Source of the DNA: JBBQNJ01 sp038329845
GTDB lineage: Bacteria > Planctomycetota > Phycisphaerae > Tepidisphaerales > Tepidisphaeraceae
Length of the DNA: 64,000 nucleotides
NCBI GenBank assembly: GCA_038329845.1
Contig: JBBQNJ010000002.1
Coordinates: 62,001 to 126,000 of the forward strand
Direction of reading: 5' to 3'
In this document: positions 36,405 to 44,963 of the stretch, piece after piece
How the letters are laid out: each line of letters starts with the position of its first letter
Position numbering within the stretch: the stretch's first letter is position 1
Notes under the pieces: model-generated
Databases searched by the model: none
Seen by the model: only the letters and a program-made list of their open reading frames with translations
What the model was told of the DNA's origin: nothing
Program-made: the position numbers and the translations under genes

Positions 36405-37561
36405 GCGGCGACCTGCGCGTGATGTTCGCGTTGCCCGGCCTTCACCGGGTGATTCGTGGCGCGGAAACGGCCTTCGAGGCCGTGGCCCGCGAGCTGGCGC
36501 GGATCCCCGGCTTCGACGTCACGCTGATCGGATCGGGACCCCCGGCGGCGGGGATGCCATACGAATACCGCCGGGTTTCGTGCATCGGGCGCGAATGGTT
36601 CGAGCGGGTGCCGGCGCTGCCCGGGCTTCGCAGCCACTACGCTTGGGAGGAACTCACTTTCGCTCCGGGCTTGGCGCGGGTCTATTCCCCGCGCCAGTTC
36701 GACGTGACGGTCACGTGCGGATACCCGTTCGCCAACTGGGTCCTGCGGGCCAGGCGCGATCTGCGCCGCCGGCCGCGGCACGTCTTCGTCACGCAGAACG
36801 GCGACTGGATGTGCCAGAGCCGCGACTGGGAATTCCGGTTTTTTGGCTGTGATGGGTTGATCTGCACCAATCCCGAGTATTTCCAGCGCAATCAACAACG
36901 CTGGCGCAGCGTGCTGATCCCCAACGGCGTCGATCCGCGGGTGTATCGCCCCGAGGACGGCGGAGGCGGCAGGGGCGGCGGGGGGGACGGCGGCAGCGTA
37001 GGCGGCGGGGACGGCGGCGTGCGCGCGGCGATGGGAATCGCGCCCGATGCGCTGGTGGTGCTGATGGTCAGCGCCCTGATCCCCAGCAAGCGAGTGATCG
37101 AAGGCATTAGCGCCGTGGCCAAAGTGGATGGGGCGCACCTGATCGTCGCCGGTGATGGAGAGCTGCGTCAGGAAGTCCGCCGGATCGGGCGAGAGCTGAT
37201 GGGCGAGCGGTTTGTCAATGTGCAACTGCCCCGCGAAAAGATGCCCGAGCTGTATCGCTCAGCCAAAGTTTTCCTGCACATGAGCCAGGACGAGCCATCG
37301 GCCAACGCCTACCTCGAAGCGCTCGCCACGGGCCTGCCGATCGTCACGGAGGATCGCGCCGTCACGCGATGGACGCTCGAGGACTGTGCCGTCATGCTGG
37401 CGACCGATGATCTTTCCGCCGTGGCCCGGGCGATTGCCGGCGCCGCCGCGTTGACCGACCCGGTTCATATCGCGCGACGACGGGCGCTGGTCGAGAAGCG
37501 CTTCGCCTGGTCGAACATCGCCGCCGACTACGGGCGGTTCTTCCGGCAAGTCATCACTTGA
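36401..37561 (+). CDS. Family 4 glycosyltransferase
   Basis: The 386-residue protein starts at TTG 36401, overlapping the previous stop as TTGA; ATG 36422 is an alternative. The GT-B fold has an N-terminal Rossmann half (FALPGLHRVIRGAETAFEAV) and a C-terminal donor half (LVVLMVSALIPSKRVIEGIS, then EPSANAYLEALATGLPIVT, the nucleotide-sugar site). Between the halves lies a glycine-rich insertion (residues about 186-207). It is the last gene of the glycan cluster and its 3' end overlaps the convergent PPC gene by eight bases. Confidence 0.87.
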   Translation: MSGDLRVMFALPGLHRVIRGAETAFEAVARELARIPGFDVTLIGSGPPAAGMPYEYRRVSCIGREWFERVPALPGLRSHYAWEELTFAPGLARVYSPRQFDVTVTCGYPFANWVLRARRDLRRRPRHVFVTQNGDWMCQSRDWEFRFFGCDGLICTNPEYFQRNQQRWRSVLIPNGVDPRVYRPEDGGGGRGGGGDGGSVGGGDGGVRAAMGIAPDALVVLMVSALIPSKRVIEGISAVAKVDGAHLIVAGDGELRQEVRRIGRELMGERFVNVQLPREKMPELYRSAKVFLHMSQDEPSANAYLEALATGLPIVTEDRAVTRWTLEDCAVMLATDDLSAVARAIAGAAALTDPVHIARRRALVEKRFAWSNIAADYGRFFRQVIT

Positions 37562-39896
37562 CGATCTCGAACGCCATGGCGGGCAGGGTGCCGATGAATG
37601 ACCGCTTGGGCGATGGCGGAGGTTTGATCGGCGCGGTGGTTGGCGGTGCCGTACCCGGGGCGGTGGTCGGCGCCGTGGCGGGCGCGGGACGCGCAGGCGC
37701 CGGGGCGCTTTCCTTGAACACGTTGATGATCAGGTTCCCACGCACGTCCGGCTTGGCCTTGGCCGGATCGCATTGCAGGGTCAGCTCCATGCCGCCATCG
37801 CGGATCGTGCATTTGGCGATGCTCAGCCCCTCCGGCGGCTCGCTCAGTTCCAGGTGAAGCGAGCCACTGTCCGACTGCCCCGCCCCAGCCAGGCGAATCG
37901 TGGCCGACCCATCCACCGGGATGCGAACCGGCTGGGCGCTGATCGGCTGGGCAATCGGCTTGCTCGTCCAGCCACCCAAGACGCTCAACAGCAGCTCCCG
38001 TGCCGGAACCAGGTGGCGATAGATGAACGCCTGCATGACATCGTCGGCCGGGACAGCCGGCCGCTCCAGATACCTCCCGCCCGCCGTCGCCCGACCCACG
38101 ATCTTCAGGCCGATCGCGCCCTTCGTCGCCGTGCGCGGCGCGGTGAGCGTGATCCGCACCTTGTCCTGGCCTTGCGGGATCGTCGCCCCGCTCAATACGC
38201 ACCCCTTGGGGCCACCGACGAGCGCCAGATCGATCGGACCATCGTATCCGTCCCTGCGCAGCGCGAAGACCGTCAGCGGCACCGTCGCCCCGCCGCGAAC
38301 GTTGATCGCCGATGGAACCACCCGAAGATCAAAATCCGGCCTCGATTCGCTAATCCGCAGCCGGTAGCCGTATTCGCTTCCCCCCTTGTGCTGCACGTCG
38401 GCCAGGGTCAGGAAATATCGGCCGTCGGCGGGGATTTTATAGCGGATCATCGAGTCGGCGTGATGGGTATTCAGCCCGTCGCCCTTATCGTCATGGTCAT
38501 CGTTCGACGCCAGCGGCGCTGCGGCGGCATCGCTGAGCAGCAGGATCGAATCGACCGGAGAACCGAGCCTGCGAGCAATAACTTCGGCGACGATCTCCTG
38601 CCCCGCGCGGGCCTGGAAGCTGAACACGTCTCGATCGCCGGGCTGGTCGATCCGCCCGTTGATCACGATCGGCAGCGCCAGCGCCTGGGCATGCGCCGGA
38701 TCGTCGCACGGCTCCTGGTCCACCCCTTCGGGCAGATCGCCGATGGGGAATGCCATGCGATTGGATTCCATTCCTCCGCGCTGCAAACCGACCGTCGCCA
38801 ACCGCGCCGGCGCCGCGGCCGGCTCGAGCAGCCGCGGGACTGGAAGATTCCACCCGCGCAACTGCACCGCCGTGGGGCTATTCACACTGGCCCCCAGCGG
38901 AAAAATGTTGGTGATGAACGGGAACTCTCCCAGCGATACCCGGTAAACGAAATCCTCGCGCCCGCGATAGATCGCGTCCTTGACCTCGAGGAAGTAATTC
39001 CCATCCCGCGGAACCTCGAAGCTGATTACCGGATCGGGGCTGAAGCGGAAGTCGTCGTCGTAGGCGATCTCCTTGCCCTTTTCGTCATAGACCCCGACCG
39101 TCGCCTGGAACCATCCCGGCACGGCGTCGGCCAGGTAGGGGATCAACGCCCGGGCGCTGCATACGGCCACCAGTCGCTGTCCGCGGCGGGCGATGAACCG
39201 CCAGCGATCGACCCCGCCGGGCATGATCTGCCCGTTGAGCGTCACCGGGAGAGTGATTCCTGAATCGCCCGCTTGATTCGGCGCTTTAGGCCTGTCGCCG
39301 CGACCCTCGCGCTGCGCTGATGCCGATGATTCGGATCGTTCGGGCCACGCCCCCACGCAAAAGACCAGGGGGTTGGTCATGCCCGAGCGGGTTTGCAGGC
39401 GAAGATCGCGCTGGCCCATCGCGGCGGTCGGGGCGATCGTAAGCTCGACGACCACCAACTCTCGCAGCGCCTGCGTCAGCTTTTGCGGCGGGACGAACCG
39501 GCTTAAAGCTCTGCGAGTTTCCTGTAGCTTCTGCTCATCGGCCGCCGTCCAGGTCGGACGTGACGCCGGCGCCGATTTTCCCCCGCGCCGCACCAGCGCG
39601 GCTTCACGTTTGTCCAGCAGTTCCTTGAGCTTGTCCTTGAGAACCTGCCCTTCCTTCACCGACATCGGCTTGACGTGTTCGATCACCGTCCCGCTGATCC
39701 CTTCGCCCGAGATGTACACCCCCGACACGCCGTTGACCGATTGCCCGCCGAGCGTAAGGCGAAGCGTCGTGCCGCGTTGTCCGCCCGCGGGATAAACGTA
39801 TCCGATCCGCGGTTCGTTGTTCTGTCCCCGCGCCGCCGACGACGTCAGGAACGCCGCGCCCGCCACGATGCCCATCAGCCATGCCGCTCGATTCAT
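37554..39896 (-). CDS. Secreted pre-peptidase C-terminal (PPC) domain protein
   Basis: This 780-residue protein has a signal peptide (MGIVAGAAFLTSSAARGQ), an N-terminal IPT/TIG-like segment (PAGGQRGTTLRLTLGGQSVN), and two PPC-type beta-domains: GGVDRWRFIARRGQRLVAVC with GNYFLEVKDAIYRGREDFVY, and GDRDVFSFQARAGQEIVAEV with DGRYFLTLADVQHKGGSEYG. A Pro/Ala/Thr-rich stretch (ATAPTTAPGTAPPTTAP) precedes the C-terminus. Proteins of this type accompany DUF1501 and DUF1549/1553 proteins in planctomycetes, usually as the third gene of the set, as here. GGAG lies six bases before the ATG. The function is unknown but the location must be extracytoplasmic. Confidence 0.82.
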   Translation of the reverse strand: MNRAAWLMGIVAGAAFLTSSAARGQNNEPRIGYVYPAGGQRGTTLRLTLGGQSVNGVSGVYISGEGISGTVIEHVKPMSVKEGQVLKDKLKELLDKREAALVRRGGKSAPASRPTWTAADEQKLQETRRALSRFVPPQKLTQALRELVVVELTIAPTAAMGQRDLRLQTRSGMTNPLVFCVGAWPERSESSASAQREGRGDRPKAPNQAGDSGITLPVTLNGQIMPGGVDRWRFIARRGQRLVAVCSARALIPYLADAVPGWFQATVGVYDEKGKEIAYDDDFRFSPDPVISFEVPRDGNYFLEVKDAIYRGREDFVYRVSLGEFPFITNIFPLGASVNSPTAVQLRGWNLPVPRLLEPAAAPARLATVGLQRGGMESNRMAFPIGDLPEGVDQEPCDDPAHAQALALPIVINGRIDQPGDRDVFSFQARAGQEIVAEVIARRLGSPVDSILLLSDAAAAPLASNDDHDDKGDGLNTHHADSMIRYKIPADGRYFLTLADVQHKGGSEYGYRLRISESRPDFDLRVVPSAINVRGGATVPLTVFALRRDGYDGPIDLALVGGPKGCVLSGATIPQGQDKVRITLTAPRTATKGAIGLKIVGRATAGGRYLERPAVPADDVMQAFIYRHLVPARELLLSVLGGWTSKPIAQPISAQPVRIPVDGSATIRLAGAGQSDSGSLHLELSEPPEGLSIAKCTIRDGGMELTLQCDPAKAKPDVRGNLIINVFKESAPAPARPAPATAPTTAPGTAPPTTAPIKPPPSPKRSFIGTLPAMAFEIVK

Positions 39897-39911
39897 TAGC
39901 TTCTCCCCGCT

Positions 39912-41282
39912 CTACATGATCTCTCGAAGACGCCCGCCGGTCTTGATCCCGTCGGATGCCGGCGGCGTGGCGCGGACGATCTTTCCCTGGGGATGCGGCA
40001 GCGTTCCTTCCGGGTCGATCCCCAGCAACTCGTACATACTGCCGATCACGTCGCTGGGGGAGACCGCGCGATCGGTCACCGCCATTCCCCGAGTGTCGGT
40101 GGCGCCGACGATGTGGCCGCCCTTAAACCCGCCGCCGGCGATGACCGAGCAGAACGCCTGTCCGAAATGCCCCCGACCGCCGCCCCACGGCGCTTCCCAT
40201 TGCACCTTGGGCGTGCGACCAAACTCCCCGCCCCACCAGATGATCGTGCTGTCCAGCAGCCCGCGCGAGGCCAGATCCTCCAGCAGCGTGCCCATCCCCT
40301 TGTCCATCTCCGGCAGCTTGCGCCGCATGGCCTGGAAATGCTGCTTGTGAGTATCCCAACCCTTGTAGTTGATCGTTACGTAAGGCACGCCGCGCTCGAC
40401 GAGCCGGCGGGCCATCAGGCACGATTGACCGAAGGTGTTCCGCCCGTATTGCTCGCGCAGTTCATCGCTTTCCTGCGACAAATCGAACACCTTGCCCGCA
40501 TCGCCGAGGATCAGGTCATACGCCTCATCCTCGCAGCGCCCCGTCGCGACGATGCGGGCGTCGGATTTCATCGCCGTGCCCAGCGTGTTGAGCTGACGCA
40601 TCAGGTTGCGGCGATCGCGCTGGCGCTGCTCGGTGATCCCCTCGGCGACGATCCCCTCGACCGCGAACGGCGTTTTCCCCGGGTCGCCCCCGGTGGCGAA
40701 CGGCTTGCATCGCGTGTTGAGAAATCCCGCTTCCGAAAATCGTCCCTGCGGCTCGGTCAGCACGATGTACGGCGGGATCAGCCCCTTGTAGCCGGCGCCG
40801 TATCCCTTGAAATGCGACACCACCGCCCCGACCGCCGGATAGACGATCCCGTCGCCGGTGCTGCGACCGGTCTGCACCAGGTACGACGCCGTTTCATGCC
40901 CATTCACCCCATGCGTCATCCCGCGCAGGATCGAATATTTGTCGGCTTGTTTCGCCAGCAGCGGCAGAAGTTCGCCGATGCGGATGCCGCTGATGTTGGT
41001 CTCGATCGGCTTATCCAGCGGCCCGCAGTAGTCGCCGCCCGCCTCGGGCTTGGGATCGAAAGTGTCGATGTGGCACGGTCCGCCCCACAGCCAGATCTGA
41101 ATGACCGCCTTGGCCTTGGCCACCGGCGGCGCTGAACGCGGCGCAGCGCCCGCGATGCCGGCCATGCCCGAAATGCCGGCGAGTCCCAGCCGCGACGCCA
41201 TCAGCGCCCCGGCGGCGCCCGCTCCACTCCGCAACGCCTCTCGGCGGGTCAGCGACGCATCGAACAGTGAATCACGCGACAT
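39912..41282 (-). CDS. DUF1501 family protein (sulfatase-superfamily fold)
   Basis: The 456-residue protein has a Tat-like N-terminus (LTRREALRSGAGAAGALMAS) and DUF1501 landmarks: AVIQIWLWGGPCHIDTFDPK near residue 60, SILRGMTHGVNGHETASYL near 117, GWDTHKQHFQAMRRKLPEMD near 308, and the metal-site-like WWGGEFGRTPKVQ and GRGHFGQAFCSVIAGGG. DUF1501 is distantly related to alkaline phosphatases and sulfatases; no substrate is known. GAGG precedes the ATG. It sits between its usual partners with gaps of 15 and 20 bp. Confidence 0.9.
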   Translation of the reverse strand: MSRDSLFDASLTRREALRSGAGAAGALMASRLGLAGISGMAGIAGAAPRSAPPVAKAKAVIQIWLWGGPCHIDTFDPKPEAGGDYCGPLDKPIETNISGIRIGELLPLLAKQADKYSILRGMTHGVNGHETASYLVQTGRSTGDGIVYPAVGAVVSHFKGYGAGYKGLIPPYIVLTEPQGRFSEAGFLNTRCKPFATGGDPGKTPFAVEGIVAEGITEQRQRDRRNLMRQLNTLGTAMKSDARIVATGRCEDEAYDLILGDAGKVFDLSQESDELREQYGRNTFGQSCLMARRLVERGVPYVTINYKGWDTHKQHFQAMRRKLPEMDKGMGTLLEDLASRGLLDSTIIWWGGEFGRTPKVQWEAPWGGGRGHFGQAFCSVIAGGGFKGGHIVGATDTRGMAVTDRAVSPSDVIGSMYELLGIDPEGTLPHPQGKIVRATPPASDGIKTGGRLREIM

Positions 41283-41302
41283 CAGATTGCCTCGGTGAAA
41301 GA

Positions 41303-42937
41303 TCAGTGCCGGAACAAAAACTCATCGCTGTTGAACAGGGCCCAGGCCATGTCTTGCACGGCCTCGTGACCGCTGCCGTAAGCCTTCACGATCGCCAGTT
41401 CTTTTTCGGTCGGATAGCGCGACAGGATCGTGAGATACAAGGTGGTGATCGTCTGCGGCGTGGGCAAGCCTTTGAGCAGCCCGGACGTACGCGGGCCTTT
41501 TTCGATCTTGTTGCGGATGTGGCTCGAGTTGAGCATATGCAGCCGCTGGCCGGCGCTGGGGCGGTTGTTCCGCTCGGATTCCAGCCCGGTGTCGCGCGAC
41601 GATCGCCCGAACAACTCGAGAAACGAACTGGAAATGCTCCCGTCGGCCAGCGCGATCGACCGCTGCCGTTCCGGAATAAACGTGAACGGCTCGGGAATGG
41701 GGCTGGAATACTTTTCCGTCGTTCCGGTGATCTGATTGACCGCGTCGATCAGCACCTCGGCCTCCAGACGGCGGATCGGATAGCTGGCGAAGTTGGCCTC
41801 GGCCGCCGGCGTGTTCGTGGCCGTGATGGACGACAACTGGTACACCCGCGAGTTGAGGATCAGCCGGAACAGCGACTTAAGGTCATATCGGGCGGCGATC
41901 AGTTCGCGCTCGAGCAGCGCCATCAGTTCCGGGTTGCTCGGGGGGTTGTCCGGGCGAAGATCGTCGATCTCGTGGACCACCCCGCGCCCCACGAGCCAGC
42001 CCCAGACGCGGTTGGCGATGGCCCGGCTGAACCAGGGATTTCGCGGGTTGATCAGCCAGTCGGCGAAAACCTCGCGGGGGTCGCGCTCGCGCGAAAACGC
42101 TGCGACCGACCCATCGGGGAAAATCCCCTGCTCCGCTACCCCCGACCCCCCTGGCCCCCCTGGCCCGCCCGACGCCCCCGGCCCGCCCGACGCCTTGGCC
42201 GGATTGTCGAAGACGATCTCCTCTTTCCACTCGTCCGTGTTCTTGAAATCGACCCGCGAGAAAAACGCCGCCAGCCCCGCTTGACGCGCCGCCGGCCACG
42301 GCTCGATCCGCGCGCCCATGAACGTCAATGCCACGGCCTTGGCCAGGTCCGTCGGCGTGCGCCCTTGCAGCGCGCGATAAAAGTTCGCCGGCGGGTCGCG
42401 GAAGTTGCTGCCCGAGGCGGTGAGCAATTCGCGGGCGAAGCGGTCGAACGGCTTGTTGGATTTGATCGAGTCGCGGATCCAGCGGTGGTAGCACTGGACC
42501 GCATTGGGCCAGAGATTGATCGGGAACTCGGCCTTGACCCGAAGCAAGTCGGCCCACTTCATCGCCCAGTAGTCGTTGAACTCATCGCGCTCGAGCAGCC
42601 GGTCGATCAGCAGCCGTCGCTTGGCGGGATTCTTCTCGGCGAGGAAATCGCTGGTCTCCTTCGCGGTCGGAATCGTCCCGATCACGTCGAGATAAACGCG
42701 GCGGAGAAACACCGCGTCCGAGCAGACCGCCGCCGGCGTGATCCCCAGCCGCGCCCACTGCGCCGCGACGACCCGGTCGATGGCGTTTTCCGGCGTGAGC
42801 GTCGCCGCCCCTTCAAACGGCCCCGCCGTCGGTGCCGCGGGTGCCGCCGCTTTCAATGGCCCCCTCGCCGGCGCGGTTTGCCCCGCGCTGAAAATCGTCC
42901 CGGCCAGGGCCGTTATGACTAGCCAACGTGTAATCAT
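41303..42937 (-). CDS. DUF1549/DUF1553 family secreted protein
   Basis: This 544-residue protein with a signal peptide carries DUF1549 (AVFLRRVYLDVIGTIPTAKE and NDYWAMKWADLLRVKAEFP) followed by DUF1553 (DPREVFADWLINPRNPWFSR, RVWGWLVGRGVVHEIDDLRP, and NSSHIRNKIEKG near the end). No cytochrome c haem motif (CxxCH) is present, unlike many relatives. A glycine/proline-rich insertion (SGGPGASGGPGGPGGSG) separates the two domains near residue 250. It is the first gene of the planctomycete cassette. The function is not established; carbohydrate breakdown has been proposed for the group. Confidence 0.9.
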   Translation of the reverse strand: MITRWLVITALAGTIFSAGQTAPARGPLKAAAPAAPTAGPFEGAATLTPENAIDRVVAAQWARLGITPAAVCSDAVFLRRVYLDVIGTIPTAKETSDFLAEKNPAKRRLLIDRLLERDEFNDYWAMKWADLLRVKAEFPINLWPNAVQCYHRWIRDSIKSNKPFDRFARELLTASGSNFRDPPANFYRALQGRTPTDLAKAVALTFMGARIEPWPAARQAGLAAFFSRVDFKNTDEWKEEIVFDNPAKASGGPGASGGPGGPGGSGVAEQGIFPDGSVAAFSRERDPREVFADWLINPRNPWFSRAIANRVWGWLVGRGVVHEIDDLRPDNPPSNPELMALLERELIAARYDLKSLFRLILNSRVYQLSSITATNTPAAEANFASYPIRRLEAEVLIDAVNQITGTTEKYSSPIPEPFTFIPERQRSIALADGSISSSFLELFGRSSRDTGLESERNNRPSAGQRLHMLNSSHIRNKIEKGPRTSGLLKGLPTPQTITTLYLTILSRYPTEKELAIVKAYGSGHEAVQDMAWALFNSDEFLFRH

Positions 42938-43133
42938 CCCACCCGCCTTCGCCCCATCATACCCGCCCCCGATCGGCCCACCTACAATTGTACCTCATCC
43001 AACGCCCGAAGTTGGGAATTATTCCTCATCTTTCCCATATTCGCACCCGCGACATCCTAAAAGCGCCTCCGCCCTCCCCGCTCCCCCCAGCCTCCCATTG
43101 TGGTCCAGGCATCTCACCTGCCTCTTGATCCCA

Positions 43134-43150
43134 GCAGGCTGGAAGCCTGC
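43134..43150 (-). terminator. Hairpin after the prepilin gene, possible terminator
   Basis: GCAGGCT, a GGA loop and AGCCTGC form a perfect seven-pair stem 52 bp downstream of the minus-strand prepilin stop. There is no T-run, so termination is uncertain. The remaining 265-bp gap to the DUF1549 gene holds nothing else recognisable. Confidence 0.4.
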
Positions 43151-43202
43151 ACCGGTGATGACGCGGGCGGAGGGGGCAGTCTGCCTTGTGAGACCAAGCG
43201 GC

Positions 43203-43938
43203 TCAGCGCAGGTATTTCATAAACTGCGCCCCGCCTTGGTCGGCGGCGGCATGAAAGGCTTTTTCGGGGATGCGTTGCACGCTGCCGTCAAAGAAGACCG
43301 CGTTTTGCGTCCGGCCGGGATGACGCATCTCCAGCCAGTTGTATTGTTGCATCACCTTCTGCTTGTATTCCCACTTGTTCAGCCAGGCAATCATGCGGAT
43401 ATGGCTTTCAGAGTTATCCAGAATGAACCACCCCACGTCGTAATCCACCTTTTCAATGTACATTGCCCAAGTGGGCGTGGTGTTCACGAGTTTGGTATAC
43501 GTCGTCCATGAACCCAGGATCGATTCGCCGGGGATGTAGGAGGTCCATTTACGTCCGTTGACCGCATCCCACGGCTGGCCGATATGCTGCGGCCCCACCC
43601 CCGCCGCCGGACAGATCAACACGCCGGGCATCGTCCCCCCCCGTCGCCCACTGCGACTTGACGCTATTGCTGAGATAACCTGCCGAAGCGAGATAGCGGT
43701 TCCATTCCTGAAACCCGCCGTCATTGTTCTTGTTGGACCACGCCTGCCGCAGCGTGCCGCGATAGTCCCCGGCATACATCATCTGGGCCAGGTGCAACTG
43801 TCGCATATTGCTGGCGCACGCGACCGCCTGGGCGCTGGCGCGGGCGCGGTTGAGGGCGGGTAGCAGGATGCTAATGAGCAGGGCGATAATGCCGATGACC
43901 ACGAGGAGTTCGACGAGTGTAAAGCCTTTCCTGGGCAT
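43203..43938 (-). pseudogene. Type II secretion-like prepilin, frameshifted at a G8 tract
   Basis: The gene begins at ATG 43938 with GGAG upstream. It encodes a classic prepilin leader and helix (MPRKGFTLVELLVVIGIIAL, then LISILLPALNRARASAQ) and continues to SVKSQWATGG. At an eight-G run (43635-43642) the frame shifts. Removing one G continues into TMPGVLICPAAGVGPQHIG and on to the C-terminal HPGRTQNAVFFDGSVQRIPE, which matches the prepilin H-x9-DG region with one extra residue. Both halves look well preserved, so this may be a sequencing error, recent inactivation or phase variation. If intact it would be about 244 residues. It lies last in the LacI - PEP-CTERM - prepilin set. Confidence 0.85.
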
Positions 43939-44121
43939 GATTGGCTCCGGTGAAAGAAGGGACCGGCGGATGGCTGGACACTCGTGAACAGGAACACGCC
44001 GGGGAGCGACGCGGGGTGAGGGCGTCACGGGGAGACGGGGATGTCCCGGCACATGGCATCGCCATGCGCACCGGCAAAGCGCGGCGGCCCCGGTTACGAG
44101 GCCATCGCGCGGGAGGTCGTT

Positions 44122-44898
44122 CTATTGAACCGCGACGCGCCGCCGCCGCGCCAGCAGCGCAAGCCCGCCCAGACCCGCCAGCGCCATCGACGCCGGCTCG
44201 GGAACCAGCGTGGCTCCGCCAAGAATCAAGTAGTTGGAGGCATGCTGATAGCTCGAGCTCTGCGTGACGTAGACTTTCATCGTCGTCGCAACCGGGTCGC
44301 TGTACACGAACTTGAACGTGCCCGTGCGGTTGCCTGTCGTCTGAGCGTTGTCGGTCACAGCGCTGAAGGTTGCGCCATTGTCAAAGGATGTCTTGACGCC
44401 AGTCCAAGCACCGTTGACCGTGGCAATGTACAACTCCAGGGTCTGTGAAGAAGCCGTCACCGGGACATCGAAGATAACCTGGCTGTTCCACACGTTGCCG
44501 TACCAGCGTTTGAATGCGGCTCCGGGGGAATCTTCAGTTTTGGTGGCGGGAGATACGCCATTGGTGTAGCTAAAAGTCAGGCCGGGGCTGAAGTTTTCAA
44601 GGCTACTGTCCCAGATCGCAGCGTTGTTGCCACCGGTGCCGGATGACTGGGTGCCTATCACGCTCAGATTACTGATGCTGGCCGTGCCGGTTTTGCGATT
44701 CATCACGGTCAGTGACGTTGGATTGTTGCTGGAATCCCAGATCACCCAGTCCTTCGTACCTTCGGTCGTGAAATTCGCGCTTAGGGCGTTGGCCGACCAC
44801 CCCTGGGAGGTGGTGACAACCGCCGCATGGGTGGGGACGACCGCCAACCCCATTGTTGCGGCGAACAGGGCAACGCCAATACATCTCGAACACAACAT
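44122..44898 (-). CDS. PEP-CTERM sorting-domain protein
   Basis: This 258-residue protein follows a strong GGAGGT site with ATG 44898. It has a signal peptide (CIGVALFAATMGLAVVPTHA), a beta-rich Ser/Thr/Asn-rich body (for example SNNPTSLTVMNRKTGTASIS) and the C-terminal sorting signal VPEPASMALAGLGGLALLAR followed by arginines. PEP-CTERM proteins are processed by exosortase and often belong to extracellular matrix; no exosortase gene is in the window. It lies between the LacI regulator gene and the prepilin. The body shows no recognised domain. Confidence 0.88.
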   Translation of the reverse strand: MLCSRCIGVALFAATMGLAVVPTHAAVVTTSQGWSANALSANFTTEGTKDWVIWDSSNNPTSLTVMNRKTGTASISNLSVIGTQSSGTGGNNAAIWDSSLENFSPGLTFSYTNGVSPATKTEDSPGAAFKRWYGNVWNSQVIFDVPVTASSQTLELYIATVNGAWTGVKTSFDNGATFSAVTDNAQTTGNRTGTFKFVYSDPVATTMKVYVTQSSSYQHASNYLILGGATLVPEPASMALAGLGGLALLARRRRVAVQ

Positions 44899-44963
44899 AA
44901 TCAAACCTCCAAAATGGGGACGAAAAACATGAACCAAACGGCCACCGAGAACACCCCGGTCGC

